Assembly: GCF_004337505.1 (NCBI RefSeq)
Contig: NZ_SJZI01000008.1
Location: 420,767 to 484,766 of the forward strand
Direction: 5' to 3'
DNA from: Flaviaestuariibacter flavus
GTDB taxonomy: Bacteria; Bacteroidota; Bacteroidia; Chitinophagales; Chitinophagaceae
Length of the DNA stretch: 64,000 nt
The notes under the pieces are model-generated. The model worked only from the letters and a program-made list of their open reading frames with translations. It ran no database searches and was not told the DNA's origin. Each line of letters begins with the position of its first letter. Position 1 is the first letter of the stretch. A program made the translations under genes and the position numbers. Shown piece by piece: positions 34,768-42,454 of the stretch.

Positions 34768-34790
34768 ATCCTGATGCGCAGCATCAGGAT
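34768..34790. repeat. Hairpin repeat ATCCTGATGC/GCATCAGGAT
   Basis: A 10-bp perfect stem with loop GCA in the ligase-cytochrome gap; flanked by AGAACGCTCAACGCTG and AATCAGCGTTCC, which echo the ends of the nested palindromic repeats elsewhere in the window. No T-run, so terminator function is doubtful. Confidence 0.55.
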
Positions 34791-34877
34791 CTAAAACCCG
34801 CCATTTGAAAGACGGCTTCTGTTCAAATCCTAACAAAACCTAAGCATCTTATCAAATCAGCGTTCCCCGTCCCGCAG

Positions 34878-34885
34878 TACCTTTA
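34878..34885 (+). promoter_or_regulatory. -7-like box of the cytochrome-helicase unit
   Basis: TACCTTTA, one mismatch to TAnnTTTG, 17 nt before the ATG at 34903. Confidence 0.45.
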
Positions 34886-34902
34886 AGGCAAGGCATCATC
34901 CC

Positions 34903-36276
34903 ATGAAAAAGACGGCATTTTTCCTGCTCACCTGCATCGGCGTCATCGCTTCTGCCTATATCGGCATTGGCGAAAAGCCCGTACCGATTCCGCCCAGCAA
35001 GCAACGCGGTGGCGGGAACGCGCAGGACGGCTACCGCTATCTCGTCAACGGCGATTATGTGCGCGGCGGTCTCCCGCTCAACATCTTCCGCATGGGCTAT
35101 ATCAGCTTCGACTCGTCGCTGCTGCCGCGTACGGGACTCAATGCGAATATCCCGTACGACTTTACGGCGCAACGTGCCGCCAACGGTGAAGTGATCGTGG
35201 CGCCCAACTGCCTGCAATGCCATGCTTCGGTGTTCGACGGCAAGCTGGTGATGGGCCTGGGTAATGCCGGTGTCGATTTTACGAAAGGCCGCGGCATCAA
35301 CGCGCGCAGCCTCACGGCGCTTGAAAACCTGCTGAAGAAAAAGTTCCCGAAGCAATACGAAGCTTCGGCCGCCTTCCTGCAGGTAACGAAAACGATCGCG
35401 CCCGACCTGGTAGCTGATGTACGGGGCGTCAACCTCGCCGACCACCTCGCCGCGCTGCTGGTGGCGCACCGCGACCCGGCTACCTTCCGCTGGAGCGACA
35501 GCGCCCTGCTGCCGAAGAACCACGCCGTGGTGCCCACCGACACACCACCCTGGTGGCTGCTGAAAAAGAAGAACGCCATGTTCTACAACGGCTTCGGTCG
35601 CGGCGACTTCGGGCGCTTCCTGATGGCCTCCAACCTGCTCACCACCGGCGATACCAGCGAGTCGCGGCTTGTTGACGAACACATGCCCGACCTGCTGGCT
35701 TACATCTATTCGCTCAAGGCACCCGTATACTCCGGCAGCATCGACCGCCCGCTGGCTACGAAAGGGAAAGCCGTCTTTGAAGCGAATTGCTCCGGCTGTC
35801 ACGGCACCTATGGCAAGAATGGAAAATATCCCAACCTGCTGATTCCATCGGAAGTGATCGGCACCGACTCTTTGCTCTATGCAAGCAATTACTCCACGCC
35901 GCAGTTCGTAGACTGGTTCAACAGAAGCTGGTTCCGGCAGGGCGATCACCCGGCGCAGCTCGTGCCCTTCTCGGGCTATATCGCGCCGCCCCTCGACGGT
36001 GTGTGGATCACGGCGCCTTACCTGCACAACGGCTCGGTGCCGACCATCGAGGCAGTGCTTGACAGCCGGCAGCGCCCGCGCTACTGGACACGCAACTTCA
36101 AAAAGAACGACTACGACTACAAGCGTGTGGGCTGGATATACCAGGAAGGGCCGCAGGCAAAGGCGGGCTGGTATAACACCGACCTGCCCGGCTACCGAAA
36201 TACGGGGCACACCTTCGGCGATGCCCTCAGCGACGCGGAACGGAAAGCAGTCATCGAATACCTGAAAACACTTTGA
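34903..36276 (+). CDS. Exported di-haem c-type cytochrome
   Basis: 457 residues with an N-terminal signal/anchor (FFLLTCIGVIASAYIGIG). Two CxxCH haem-binding motifs: CLQCH near residue 104 and CSGCH near 302. The C-terminal half resembles the cytochrome c peroxidase/MauG-like group (YIAPPLDGVWITAPYLHNGSVPTI). It would act in the periplasm as electron carrier or oxidase; the exact reaction is unknown. The stop overlaps the helicase start (TGATG). It separates the ligase from its usual helicase partner, which is unexpected for a periplasmic redox protein. Confidence 0.85.
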   Translation: MKKTAFFLLTCIGVIASAYIGIGEKPVPIPPSKQRGGGNAQDGYRYLVNGDYVRGGLPLNIFRMGYISFDSSLLPRTGLNANIPYDFTAQRAANGEVIVAPNCLQCHASVFDGKLVMGLGNAGVDFTKGRGINARSLTALENLLKKKFPKQYEASAAFLQVTKTIAPDLVADVRGVNLADHLAALLVAHRDPATFRWSDSALLPKNHAVVPTDTPPWWLLKKKNAMFYNGFGRGDFGRFLMASNLLTTGDTSESRLVDEHMPDLLAYIYSLKAPVYSGSIDRPLATKGKAVFEANCSGCHGTYGKNGKYPNLLIPSEVIGTDSLLYASNYSTPQFVDWFNRSWFRQGDHPAQLVPFSGYIAPPLDGVWITAPYLHNGSVPTIEAVLDSRQRPRYWTRNFKKNDYDYKRVGWIYQEGPQAKAGWYNTDLPGYRNTGHTFGDALSDAERKAVIEYLKTL

Positions 36277-38837
36277 TGCCGCAACGCCTGACCGAAACAC
36301 CGGGATACAAGCTCGTAGCAGGATGGCTGGCGGCAAAGAACTTCAGGCCGTTTGCCTACCAGGAGGAAGCCTGGCAGCACATCATCGACGGAAAGAGCGG
36401 CCTTGTAAACGCGCCTACCGGCACGGGCAAGACCTTTTCGGTCTTCCTGGGAGCGGTCATCCGCTTTATCAACGAGCATCCCGACAGCTACACGAGCAAG
36501 AGCAGCAATGGCCTCCAGCTACTCTGGCTGACGCCGCTGCGTGCCCTGGCCAAGGACATTGCGCGGGCAATGGAGGAAGTGCTTACCGAGCTCGGAATCC
36601 CCTGGAAAGTGGGCATCCGCAACGGCGATACGTCGCCGGGCGATCGCGCCAAACAAAAGCGGCATATGCCCGAAGTGCTCCTCATCACCCCGGAGAGCCT
36701 GCACCTGCTGCTTGCCCAAAAGCATTATCGCGAAGTCTTCAAACACCTGCGCCTCTTCGCCGTGGACGAATGGCACGAGCTGATCGGCTCCAAACGCGGG
36801 GTGCAGGTAGAGCTCGCCATCAGCCGGATCGTGGGACTTCGGCGCGCCCAGCCGTACAGACAGCCAGCTGGCGAGCGCAAAAATCAGACATCAGACAACC
36901 GCCATCAGACATCTTTTTCGGTTTGGGGGATCAGCGCAACCATCGGCAACCTCAACGAAGCGATGGATGTGTTGCTGGCTCCTGTGGTCCATGCATTGGG
37001 CATCAGACCCGTAATTGTACGGACCGACATCCGCAAGCAGATCGAGATCGACTCCATCCTCCCCGACGAGATCGAAAAATATCCCTGGGCCGGGCACCTG
37101 GGCATCCGCCTCGCGCACAAAGTGCTCCCCATACTTGAAGAAAGCCGCACCACGCTCATCTTCATCAATACCCGCGGCATGAGCGAGCAGTGGTACCACA
37201 CCCTGCTGACGATCGCGCCGGAGCTTTCGGGCGCCATCGCCTTGCACCACGGTTCCATCGATATGGAGCTGCGCACCTGGGTGGAAGAGGCGCTGCACGA
37301 AGGCAAGCTGAAAGCCGTGGTATGCACGGCTTCGCTCGATCTCGGCGTCGACTTCCGTCCCGTGGAAACCGTCATCCAGGTAGGCTCGCCCAAGGGCGTG
37401 GCGCGCTTCCTGCAGCGCGCCGGCCGCAGCGGCCACCAGCCCGACGCGGTGAGCCGCATCTACTTCCTGCCCACGCATTCGCTGGAGCTGATGGAAGCGG
37501 CGGCGCTCAAGGAAGCCGTTAAGCGCCAGCAGATCGAAAGCCGCGAGCCCTTTGTGCTGTGCTACGATGTGCTCACGCAATACCTCTGCACGCTGGCCGT
37601 TTCCGACGGCTTCCGTCCCGAAGAGGTGCTGCCCGAGATCCGCAGTACCTGGTGCTACCGCGAGCTTACCGACGACGACTTCGACGCCATCCTGCACTTC
37701 ATCACCGCCGGCGGCGAGGCGCTGCGCGAGTATGACGAATACCGGAAGGTGGAAGTGGAAGACGGCGTTTACAAGATCAACAGCCGCCGCGTGGCCATGC
37801 GCCACCGGATGCACATCGGCACCATCGTTAGCGATGCGATGCTCAAGGTGAAATTCCTTGGCGGCGGCTATATCGGGATGATCGAGGAATACTTCATCTC
37901 GCGTCTCGACCCGGGCGACGCCTTTACGCTTGCCGGCCGGCAGCTGGAGCTGGTGATGATTAAAGACATGACCGTGATCGTACGCAAGTCGAACAAGAAG
38001 AAAGCCATCGTACCAAGCTGGAACGGCGGCCGCCTGCCGCTGTCGGCAAGCCTCGGCGCGGTGCTGCGTGAGCAGTTTGACATTGCCGGGAATTCAAAAG
38101 TAAAAAGTCAAAAGTTAAAAAATGTCCCTTCCGAAATAGGTGCGTTGGCGCCCTTGCTGAATCTCCAGAAAGACCTCTCCCACATTCCCGCCGCCGACGA
38201 GCTGCTGATCGAGCAGATTGAGACCGACGATGGTTTCCACCTCTTCGTTTACCCGTTTGAAGGTAGACTGGTACACGAAGCCGCCGCGGCACTCCTCGCC
38301 TACCGCATCTCGAAACTGCTGCCGATTACCTTTTCCATCGCGATGAACGACTACGGCTTCGAGCTGCTCAGCGACCAGCCGGTGCCGGTAGACGACAGCA
38401 ATGTGTACGCACTCTTTTCGCCCGACAACCTGCTGGCCGATATTCAGCACAGCGTGAATGCCACGGAGATGGCGCGGCGCAAGTTTCGTGACATCGGTGT
38501 TATCGGGGGGCTCATCTTCCAGGGGATGCCGGGCGAAAAGAAAAAGGCGCGGCACCTGCAATCCTCGGCGGGCCTCCTCTTCAACGTGTTCAACGAGTAC
38601 GAGCCGGGCAACGTGCTGCTCCGCCAGGCCTACCAGGAAGTGTTCGACCAGCAGATGGAAGAGCGGCGCCTGCGTGCCATGCTGGAGCGCATCCAGCGCT
38701 CGCGCGTGGTGCTCACCTTCCCCCGGCGCCTGACGCCGCTCTGCTTCCCCATCAAAGTCGACAGCATGCGGGAGAACCTGACTTCCGAAAAGCTCGAAGA
38801 CCGCATCAAAAAAATGCAGCAGCAATTGGAGCGCTAA
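36276..38837 (+). CDS. Lhr-like DEXH-box helicase, ligase-associated
   Basis: 853 residues, superfamily 2. APTGTGKTFSVFLG (Walker A, about residues 45-58), LWLTPLRALAKD (Ia), VLLITPESLHLL, AVDEWHELIG (DEXH as DEWH), VWGISATIGNL (III), FINTRGMSEQWYH (IV), TASLDLGVDFRPVETVIQVG (V) and FLQRAGRSGHQ (VI) are all visible. The C-terminal winged-helix/Lhr part follows. Oddities: two low-complexity segments in frame, about residues 190-214 and 606-617, whose DNA matches intergenic microrepeats. The ATG at 36276 is preferred to a TTG one codon earlier. It works with the MBL exonuclease, ligase and PdeM in DNA repair. Confidence 0.93.
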   Translation: MPQRLTETPGYKLVAGWLAAKNFRPFAYQEEAWQHIIDGKSGLVNAPTGTGKTFSVFLGAVIRFINEHPDSYTSKSSNGLQLLWLTPLRALAKDIARAMEEVLTELGIPWKVGIRNGDTSPGDRAKQKRHMPEVLLITPESLHLLLAQKHYREVFKHLRLFAVDEWHELIGSKRGVQVELAISRIVGLRRAQPYRQPAGERKNQTSDNRHQTSFSVWGISATIGNLNEAMDVLLAPVVHALGIRPVIVRTDIRKQIEIDSILPDEIEKYPWAGHLGIRLAHKVLPILEESRTTLIFINTRGMSEQWYHTLLTIAPELSGAIALHHGSIDMELRTWVEEALHEGKLKAVVCTASLDLGVDFRPVETVIQVGSPKGVARFLQRAGRSGHQPDAVSRIYFLPTHSLELMEAAALKEAVKRQQIESREPFVLCYDVLTQYLCTLAVSDGFRPEEVLPEIRSTWCYRELTDDDFDAILHFITAGGEALREYDEYRKVEVEDGVYKINSRRVAMRHRMHIGTIVSDAMLKVKFLGGGYIGMIEEYFISRLDPGDAFTLAGRQLELVMIKDMTVIVRKSNKKKAIVPSWNGGRLPLSASLGAVLREQFDIAGNSKVKSQKLKNVPSEIGALAPLLNLQKDLSHIPAADELLIEQIETDDGFHLFVYPFEGRLVHEAAAALLAYRISKLLPITFSIAMNDYGFELLSDQPVPVDDSNVYALFSPDNLLADIQHSVNATEMARRKFRDIGVIGGLIFQGMPGEKKKARHLQSSAGLLFNVFNEYEPGNVLLRQAYQEVFDQQMEERRLRAMLERIQRSRVVLTFPRRLTPLCFPIKVDSMRENLTSEKLEDRIKKMQQQLER
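36883..36913 (+). repeat. ATCAGACATC microrepeat inside the helicase gene
   Basis: ATCAGACATCAGACAACC followed by ATCAGACATC is translated as the NQTSDNRHQTS segment between helicase motifs II and III. The same phrase family is intergenic at 2226-2251, 28978-29004 and 48868-48897. The frame is kept. Confidence 0.7.
38096..38122 (+). repeat. AAAAGTCAAAAGTTAAAA microrepeat inside the helicase gene
   Basis: An A-rich AAAAGT/AAAAGTC repeat is translated as SKVKSQKLKN. Its base composition is far from the GC-rich surroundings. The frame is kept. Confidence 0.65.
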
Positions 38838-38885
38838 ACCATCAGCCGCGTCGTCATGCCCGACCCTGCCCGATCTTTGCGGCCG

Positions 38886-39536
38886 ATGCAGGCGCCCTTA
38901 CTTTTCCCTTTTCGCAACCAACGGCTCTGGCTTTCCGGCCAGCGCGCGCTTTTCTGGGAGGAGCAACGCATCCTGCTCCTCTCCGACCTGCACCTCGGCA
39001 AGAGCGGCCACTTCCGTAAGGAAGGCATTGCCGTTCCGGGCGCCGTGATGAAGCAGGACATGCACCGCCTGCTGGCGCTGCTCCAGTTCTTCAGGCCGGA
39101 GCAGCTGGTGGTGGTCGGTGATTTCTTTCACAGCCGCGCCAATATCGAGCTGGAGCTGTTCCGCCGCTGGCGCGCCGACATTGCCGGCCAGCGGATCGTG
39201 CTGGTGCGCGGCAACCACGATATCCTCCCGGCCGACTGGTACCGCGAAAATGAAATTGAAGTGGTGGAAGAGCCGCTGCGTATCGGCGACTTCTGCCTCG
39301 CCCACGACCCGGCCGATGCCCCGCCCGGCGTTTATACGTTCTGCGGCCACCTGCACCCCGGCTATGTGCTGAACGGGATTGCGCGACAGTCACTGCGGCT
39401 TCCTTGTTTTTACTTTGGCAAGGACTACTGCATCCTGCCTGCCTTCGGCGGATTTACCGGGCTTGCCACAATCCGCCCCCAGAAAAGCGAGACGGTCTTC
39501 ATTATCGCAGAAGGCAGCGTGATGAAGGTGAGCTGA
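38886..39536 (+). CDS. pdeM: Ligase-associated metallophosphoesterase PdeM
   Basis: 216 residues of the calcineurin-like phosphoesterase family. LLSDLHLGKSGHFRKEG, VVGDFFHSR, LVRGNHDILP, AHDP and CGHLHPGY provide the five metal and active-site motifs. PdeM is the usual fourth member of the ligase-associated repair set. The ATG at 38886 opens MQAPLLFPF and fits the family length; an ATG at 38856 would add ten unmatched residues. It lies 48 nt after the helicase. Confidence 0.88.
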   Translation: MQAPLLFPFRNQRLWLSGQRALFWEEQRILLLSDLHLGKSGHFRKEGIAVPGAVMKQDMHRLLALLQFFRPEQLVVVGDFFHSRANIELELFRRWRADIAGQRIVLVRGNHDILPADWYRENEIEVVEEPLRIGDFCLAHDPADAPPGVYTFCGHLHPGYVLNGIARQSLRLPCFYFGKDYCILPAFGGFTGLATIRPQKSETVFIIAEGSVMKVS

Positions 39537-39583
39537 GACTACTTTTCGCAGAAAGGCTATGTTATCCGGAAAGGAAAGTTTAC

Positions 39584-39658
39584 TTTGGTAATACCAAAAC
39601 CTGCCGCGACCAGTGTCGCGGATGCCACAAGCGGGAAAACACCACTAAACCATCCCGC
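39584..39658 (+). promoter_or_regulatory. Palindrome and stem-loops in the leader of the endolysin pair
   Basis: TTTGGTA-A-TACCAAA (39584-39598) is a perfect 15-bp inverted repeat. CCGCGAC-CAGT-GTCGCGG (39604-39621) is a perfect 7-bp stem. GCGGGA (39631-39636) pairs with TCCCGC (39653-39658), which ends one base before the ATG at 39660 and could hide the ribosome site. Together they suggest tight control, by a repressor, by RNA folding, or both. Confidence 0.6.
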
Positions 39659-39659
39659 C

Positions 39660-41072
39660 ATGCTTAATAATATTGCCTTAGACGTCTTTATCGGCCTTGC
39701 CTTCGTGTTCCTGCTGTACAGCCTGCTGGCTACCATCCTGATGGAAGTCATTGCCTCGTTTTTCAACCTGCGCGGCGCCTTGCTGGTCAAGGCGATCCGG
39801 GTGATGCTCGAAGACCGCAGTCCCGCCAGCCTCAAAAGCCGCACCGTCATCGGCCGCCTCGTCGAGCGCTCCGGGGCACGGCTCCGCGAGATCTACCTGC
39901 ATATCGCCTGCATCCTGCCGCAAGACACGCTGGCCAAAGCCTTTTACAAGCATCCCAGTGTGAAATACCTGTCATCGTCGGTGGCGCGCTCGAAGCCTTC
40001 GTATATCGAGCCGCAGAACTTCGCCACCACGCTGGTGCGTATTCTGCGCGGCCGCGACTTCGATGGCACGCTCTCCCCGATGCAGGCCATTCACCGTACC
40101 CTCTACCCGCTTGATACAGGCCCAACAGGCCGGTCGGCAACCGCCACGGTGCAGGTAGGCGTGCACGACACGCTCACCGCTACCATCCAGACCGATACAC
40201 TCGACCAACTGCGCCAGCTGTATATCGACGCGGCCGGTGACGTTGACCGCTTCAGGGCCCTGCTCGAGCAGTGGTTCGACGAAACGATGGCCCGCGCCAA
40301 CGGCTGGTACAAGCGGCACACGCGCAACATCCTGTTCGTGGTGGGCTTTACCATCGCGATCATCGGCAACGTGGATACGATCAAGATCTTCCGCGTACTG
40401 TCGAAAGACAAAACAGCGCGCGAACAGATGGTGCAGATGGCCATCCAGGCGCAGCCGGCGCTGGCTCCTGCTGTGCAGCACCTGAAAGACTCGGGCCGCA
40501 TCGCCACCAATGCCGGGTCAACGCCGGCGGACCTCGCGGCGGACTCCATGTTGCGCCAGACCTATACGATGCTGCAGGACGACGCAGCCGCCGCCGGCAA
40601 CGTGCTGGGCATGGGCTGGCACGACAGCAGGGAGTGGAAGCAATATGCCGCCCTGCGCGACTCGCTTGCCGCCACGAAAGCATCGTTGAAAAAACAGCCC
40701 GATGAGGCGGCCCTAACCGCGCGGGTTGCCGTGCTGCAATCAGCGATCACACAACTGGAACCCAAAGTGCACGATAAATTCGACTGGAGTACTTCTTTGC
40801 TTGGGTGGATCATCACCGGCCTCGCCCTGACGCTGGGCGCGCCCTTCTGGTTTGACCTGCTCAATAAGCTGATCAGCATCCGCTCGGCCGGGGCCAAACC
40901 AAAGCCCGCCGCAAAAGACGACGATGACAACGCGCCTGCGGCCACACCGACGGCCGTCAACGTCACCACTGTAAGTACCGGGCCCGTACCTGCCGCCGCC
41001 ACCGCCGTTGGCGCACAGCAACCCGAGTTCGTTACCGATGAAGCCTTTAACCAAAAAATCGCGCAAGGATGA
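39660..41072 (+). CDS. Membrane protein of an uncharacterised family, coupled to endolysin-like gene
   Basis: 470 residues. An N-terminal transmembrane segment (IALDVFIGLAFVFLLYSLLATILMEV region, about 5-30), a cytosolic or periplasmic stretch with PSYIEPQNFATTLVRIL, then WFDETMARANGWYKRHTRN followed by a second membrane segment (ILFVVGFTIAIIGNVDTI). A third membrane segment, LLGWIITGLALTLGAPFWFDLLNKL, lies near 400, then a disordered Ala/Pro/Thr tail. I have met proteins with this WFD-GWYKR-NVDTI pattern as hypothetical proteins in several phyla; no function is known. The ATGA overlap with the next gene couples their translation. Confidence 0.7.
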   Translation: MLNNIALDVFIGLAFVFLLYSLLATILMEVIASFFNLRGALLVKAIRVMLEDRSPASLKSRTVIGRLVERSGARLREIYLHIACILPQDTLAKAFYKHPSVKYLSSSVARSKPSYIEPQNFATTLVRILRGRDFDGTLSPMQAIHRTLYPLDTGPTGRSATATVQVGVHDTLTATIQTDTLDQLRQLYIDAAGDVDRFRALLEQWFDETMARANGWYKRHTRNILFVVGFTIAIIGNVDTIKIFRVLSKDKTAREQMVQMAIQAQPALAPAVQHLKDSGRIATNAGSTPADLAADSMLRQTYTMLQDDAAAAGNVLGMGWHDSREWKQYAALRDSLAATKASLKKQPDEAALTARVAVLQSAITQLEPKVHDKFDWSTSLLGWIITGLALTLGAPFWFDLLNKLISIRSAGAKPKPAAKDDDDNAPAATPTAVNVTTVSTGPVPAAATAVGAQQPEFVTDEAFNQKIAQG

Positions 41073-42454
41073 TCCAGCAGTTTCCCAGCCCCAATTTCAC
41101 CGCGGGCCGCAAGCAATACCGCCCCGAAGCCATCGTCATCCACATCCACCAGGGTGCGCTGGCAGACGCCGATGCAGCCTACCGCAATCCGGCCACGGGC
41201 AAGTCGGCACACTACGGTGTGGGCGCCGACGGCGCCGTGCATCAGTACGTATCGGAGATGGACGTGGCCTGGCATGCCGGCCGGGTAAAGGACCCATCCT
41301 GGGCACTGATCAAGGCCGCCGGCCCGGGGCTTTACATCAACCCGAATTTCTACACCATCGCCATCGATCACGAAGGGCAGGTAGACAGCGAGTGGAGTGA
41401 GGAGATGCATGCCGCGAGCGCCGCGCTCATCAAAGACATCTGCACCCGCTGGAATATCCCTATCGACCGGCAGCACGTGATTGGTCATAACGAGATCTTC
41501 GCGCAGAACTCCTGCCCGGGCCTCAAGGTGGACCTCAACAAGCTGGTGGCGCTTGCCGGCGGACGCCCCGCGGTGCCCGCACCGCCACCCGCGGCCAACC
41601 CGCAGAAGGTGGAAGCCAGCGGCCGCGCCCTCACCCGCACCCGGCTCAACCTGCGCCCGCAACCCAGCACCAAGGCAACGATCGTCCGCACCATCGATGA
41701 GAACGTGCAGCTGGCTTTTGATGGCTACACCATCGAAGGCGAAGCCGTCCGGAACAGCAGCAAATGGTACCACAGCCAGGAAGGATGGTTCTGGGCCGGG
41801 GCCGTAGATATACAACCCGACGCGCCGGCCTTTGAAAAAACCGTCAGTGATGCCACGGCGCCCACCCTCGAGCAGGTACGCAACACCACGGGGGCAAAAG
41901 CGACGGTGGCAGCGAAGTTCCTGCCCTTTATCCAGGAGACCTGCCGCAAATACAACATCGACACACCCGCGCGCCAGCTTTGCTTCCTGGCACAGGTAGG
42001 CCACGAGAGCGGCGGGCTTTTCTATACGGAAGAACTCGCAACCGGGAAAGCCTACGATGGCCGGAAAGACCTCGGTAACACCGAGCCCGGCGACGGCCCG
42101 CGCTACAAGGGCCGCGGCCTGATCCAGATCACCGGCCGCACCAACTACGGCGCGCTGGGCAAGGCATTCGGGGTAGACCTTATTACGAACCCCGAAAAAC
42201 TGGGCGGCAAAAACTCGGGGCTCTGCACCGAGGAACAACTGCGCTATGCCGCGCTCAGCGCGGGCTGGTTCTGGAATTCGCGCTCGCTCAACACCCTCGC
42301 CGATGGCATCGACATCCGCAAACCCATCGACGAGGATACCAATATGCGGCAATTCAAGCTGATCACGCGGCGTATCAACGGTGGCTACAACGGCCTGCAG
42401 GACCGCGTGCACAAATACCAGAACGGGGTGACTTATTTTACACAGACCGGCTAA
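41069..42454 (+). CDS. Endolysin-like amidase-SH3-GH19 peptidoglycan hydrolase
   Basis: 461 residues, no signal peptide. Residues 1-165 are an N-acetylmuramoyl-L-alanine amidase (Amidase_2) domain: VIHIHQGAL, HYGVGADGAVHQYV, HVIGHNEIFAQNSCPG (zinc His and Cys). Residues about 185-250 look like a bacterial SH3 domain (TRLNLRPQPSTKATIV). Residues about 270-460 are a GH19 lysozyme/chitinase-like domain: FLAQVGHESGGLFYTEEL (catalytic Glu), RYKGRGLIQITGRTNY. Such a fusion is typical of phage endolysins, but no phage gene is near. It shares an ATGA junction with the membrane protein gene and overlaps the next convergent gene's stop. Confidence 0.88.
   Translation: MIQQFPSPNFTAGRKQYRPEAIVIHIHQGALADADAAYRNPATGKSAHYGVGADGAVHQYVSEMDVAWHAGRVKDPSWALIKAAGPGLYINPNFYTIAIDHEGQVDSEWSEEMHAASAALIKDICTRWNIPIDRQHVIGHNEIFAQNSCPGLKVDLNKLVALAGGRPAVPAPPPAANPQKVEASGRALTRTRLNLRPQPSTKATIVRTIDENVQLAFDGYTIEGEAVRNSSKWYHSQEGWFWAGAVDIQPDAPAFEKTVSDATAPTLEQVRNTTGAKATVAAKFLPFIQETCRKYNIDTPARQLCFLAQVGHESGGLFYTEELATGKAYDGRKDLGNTEPGDGPRYKGRGLIQITGRTNYGALGKAFGVDLITNPEKLGGKNSGLCTEEQLRYAALSAGWFWNSRSLNTLADGIDIRKPIDEDTNMRQFKLITRRINGGYNGLQDRVHKYQNGVTYFTQTG

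Noticed and set aside
36273-36275. TTG start for the helicase
   Set aside because: The next codon is ATG at 36276, which overlaps the cytochrome stop in the usual TGATG way.
39660-42454. Prophage remnant
   Set aside because: No capsid, tail, integrase, terminase or attachment repeats on either side; the neighbours are ordinary host genes.
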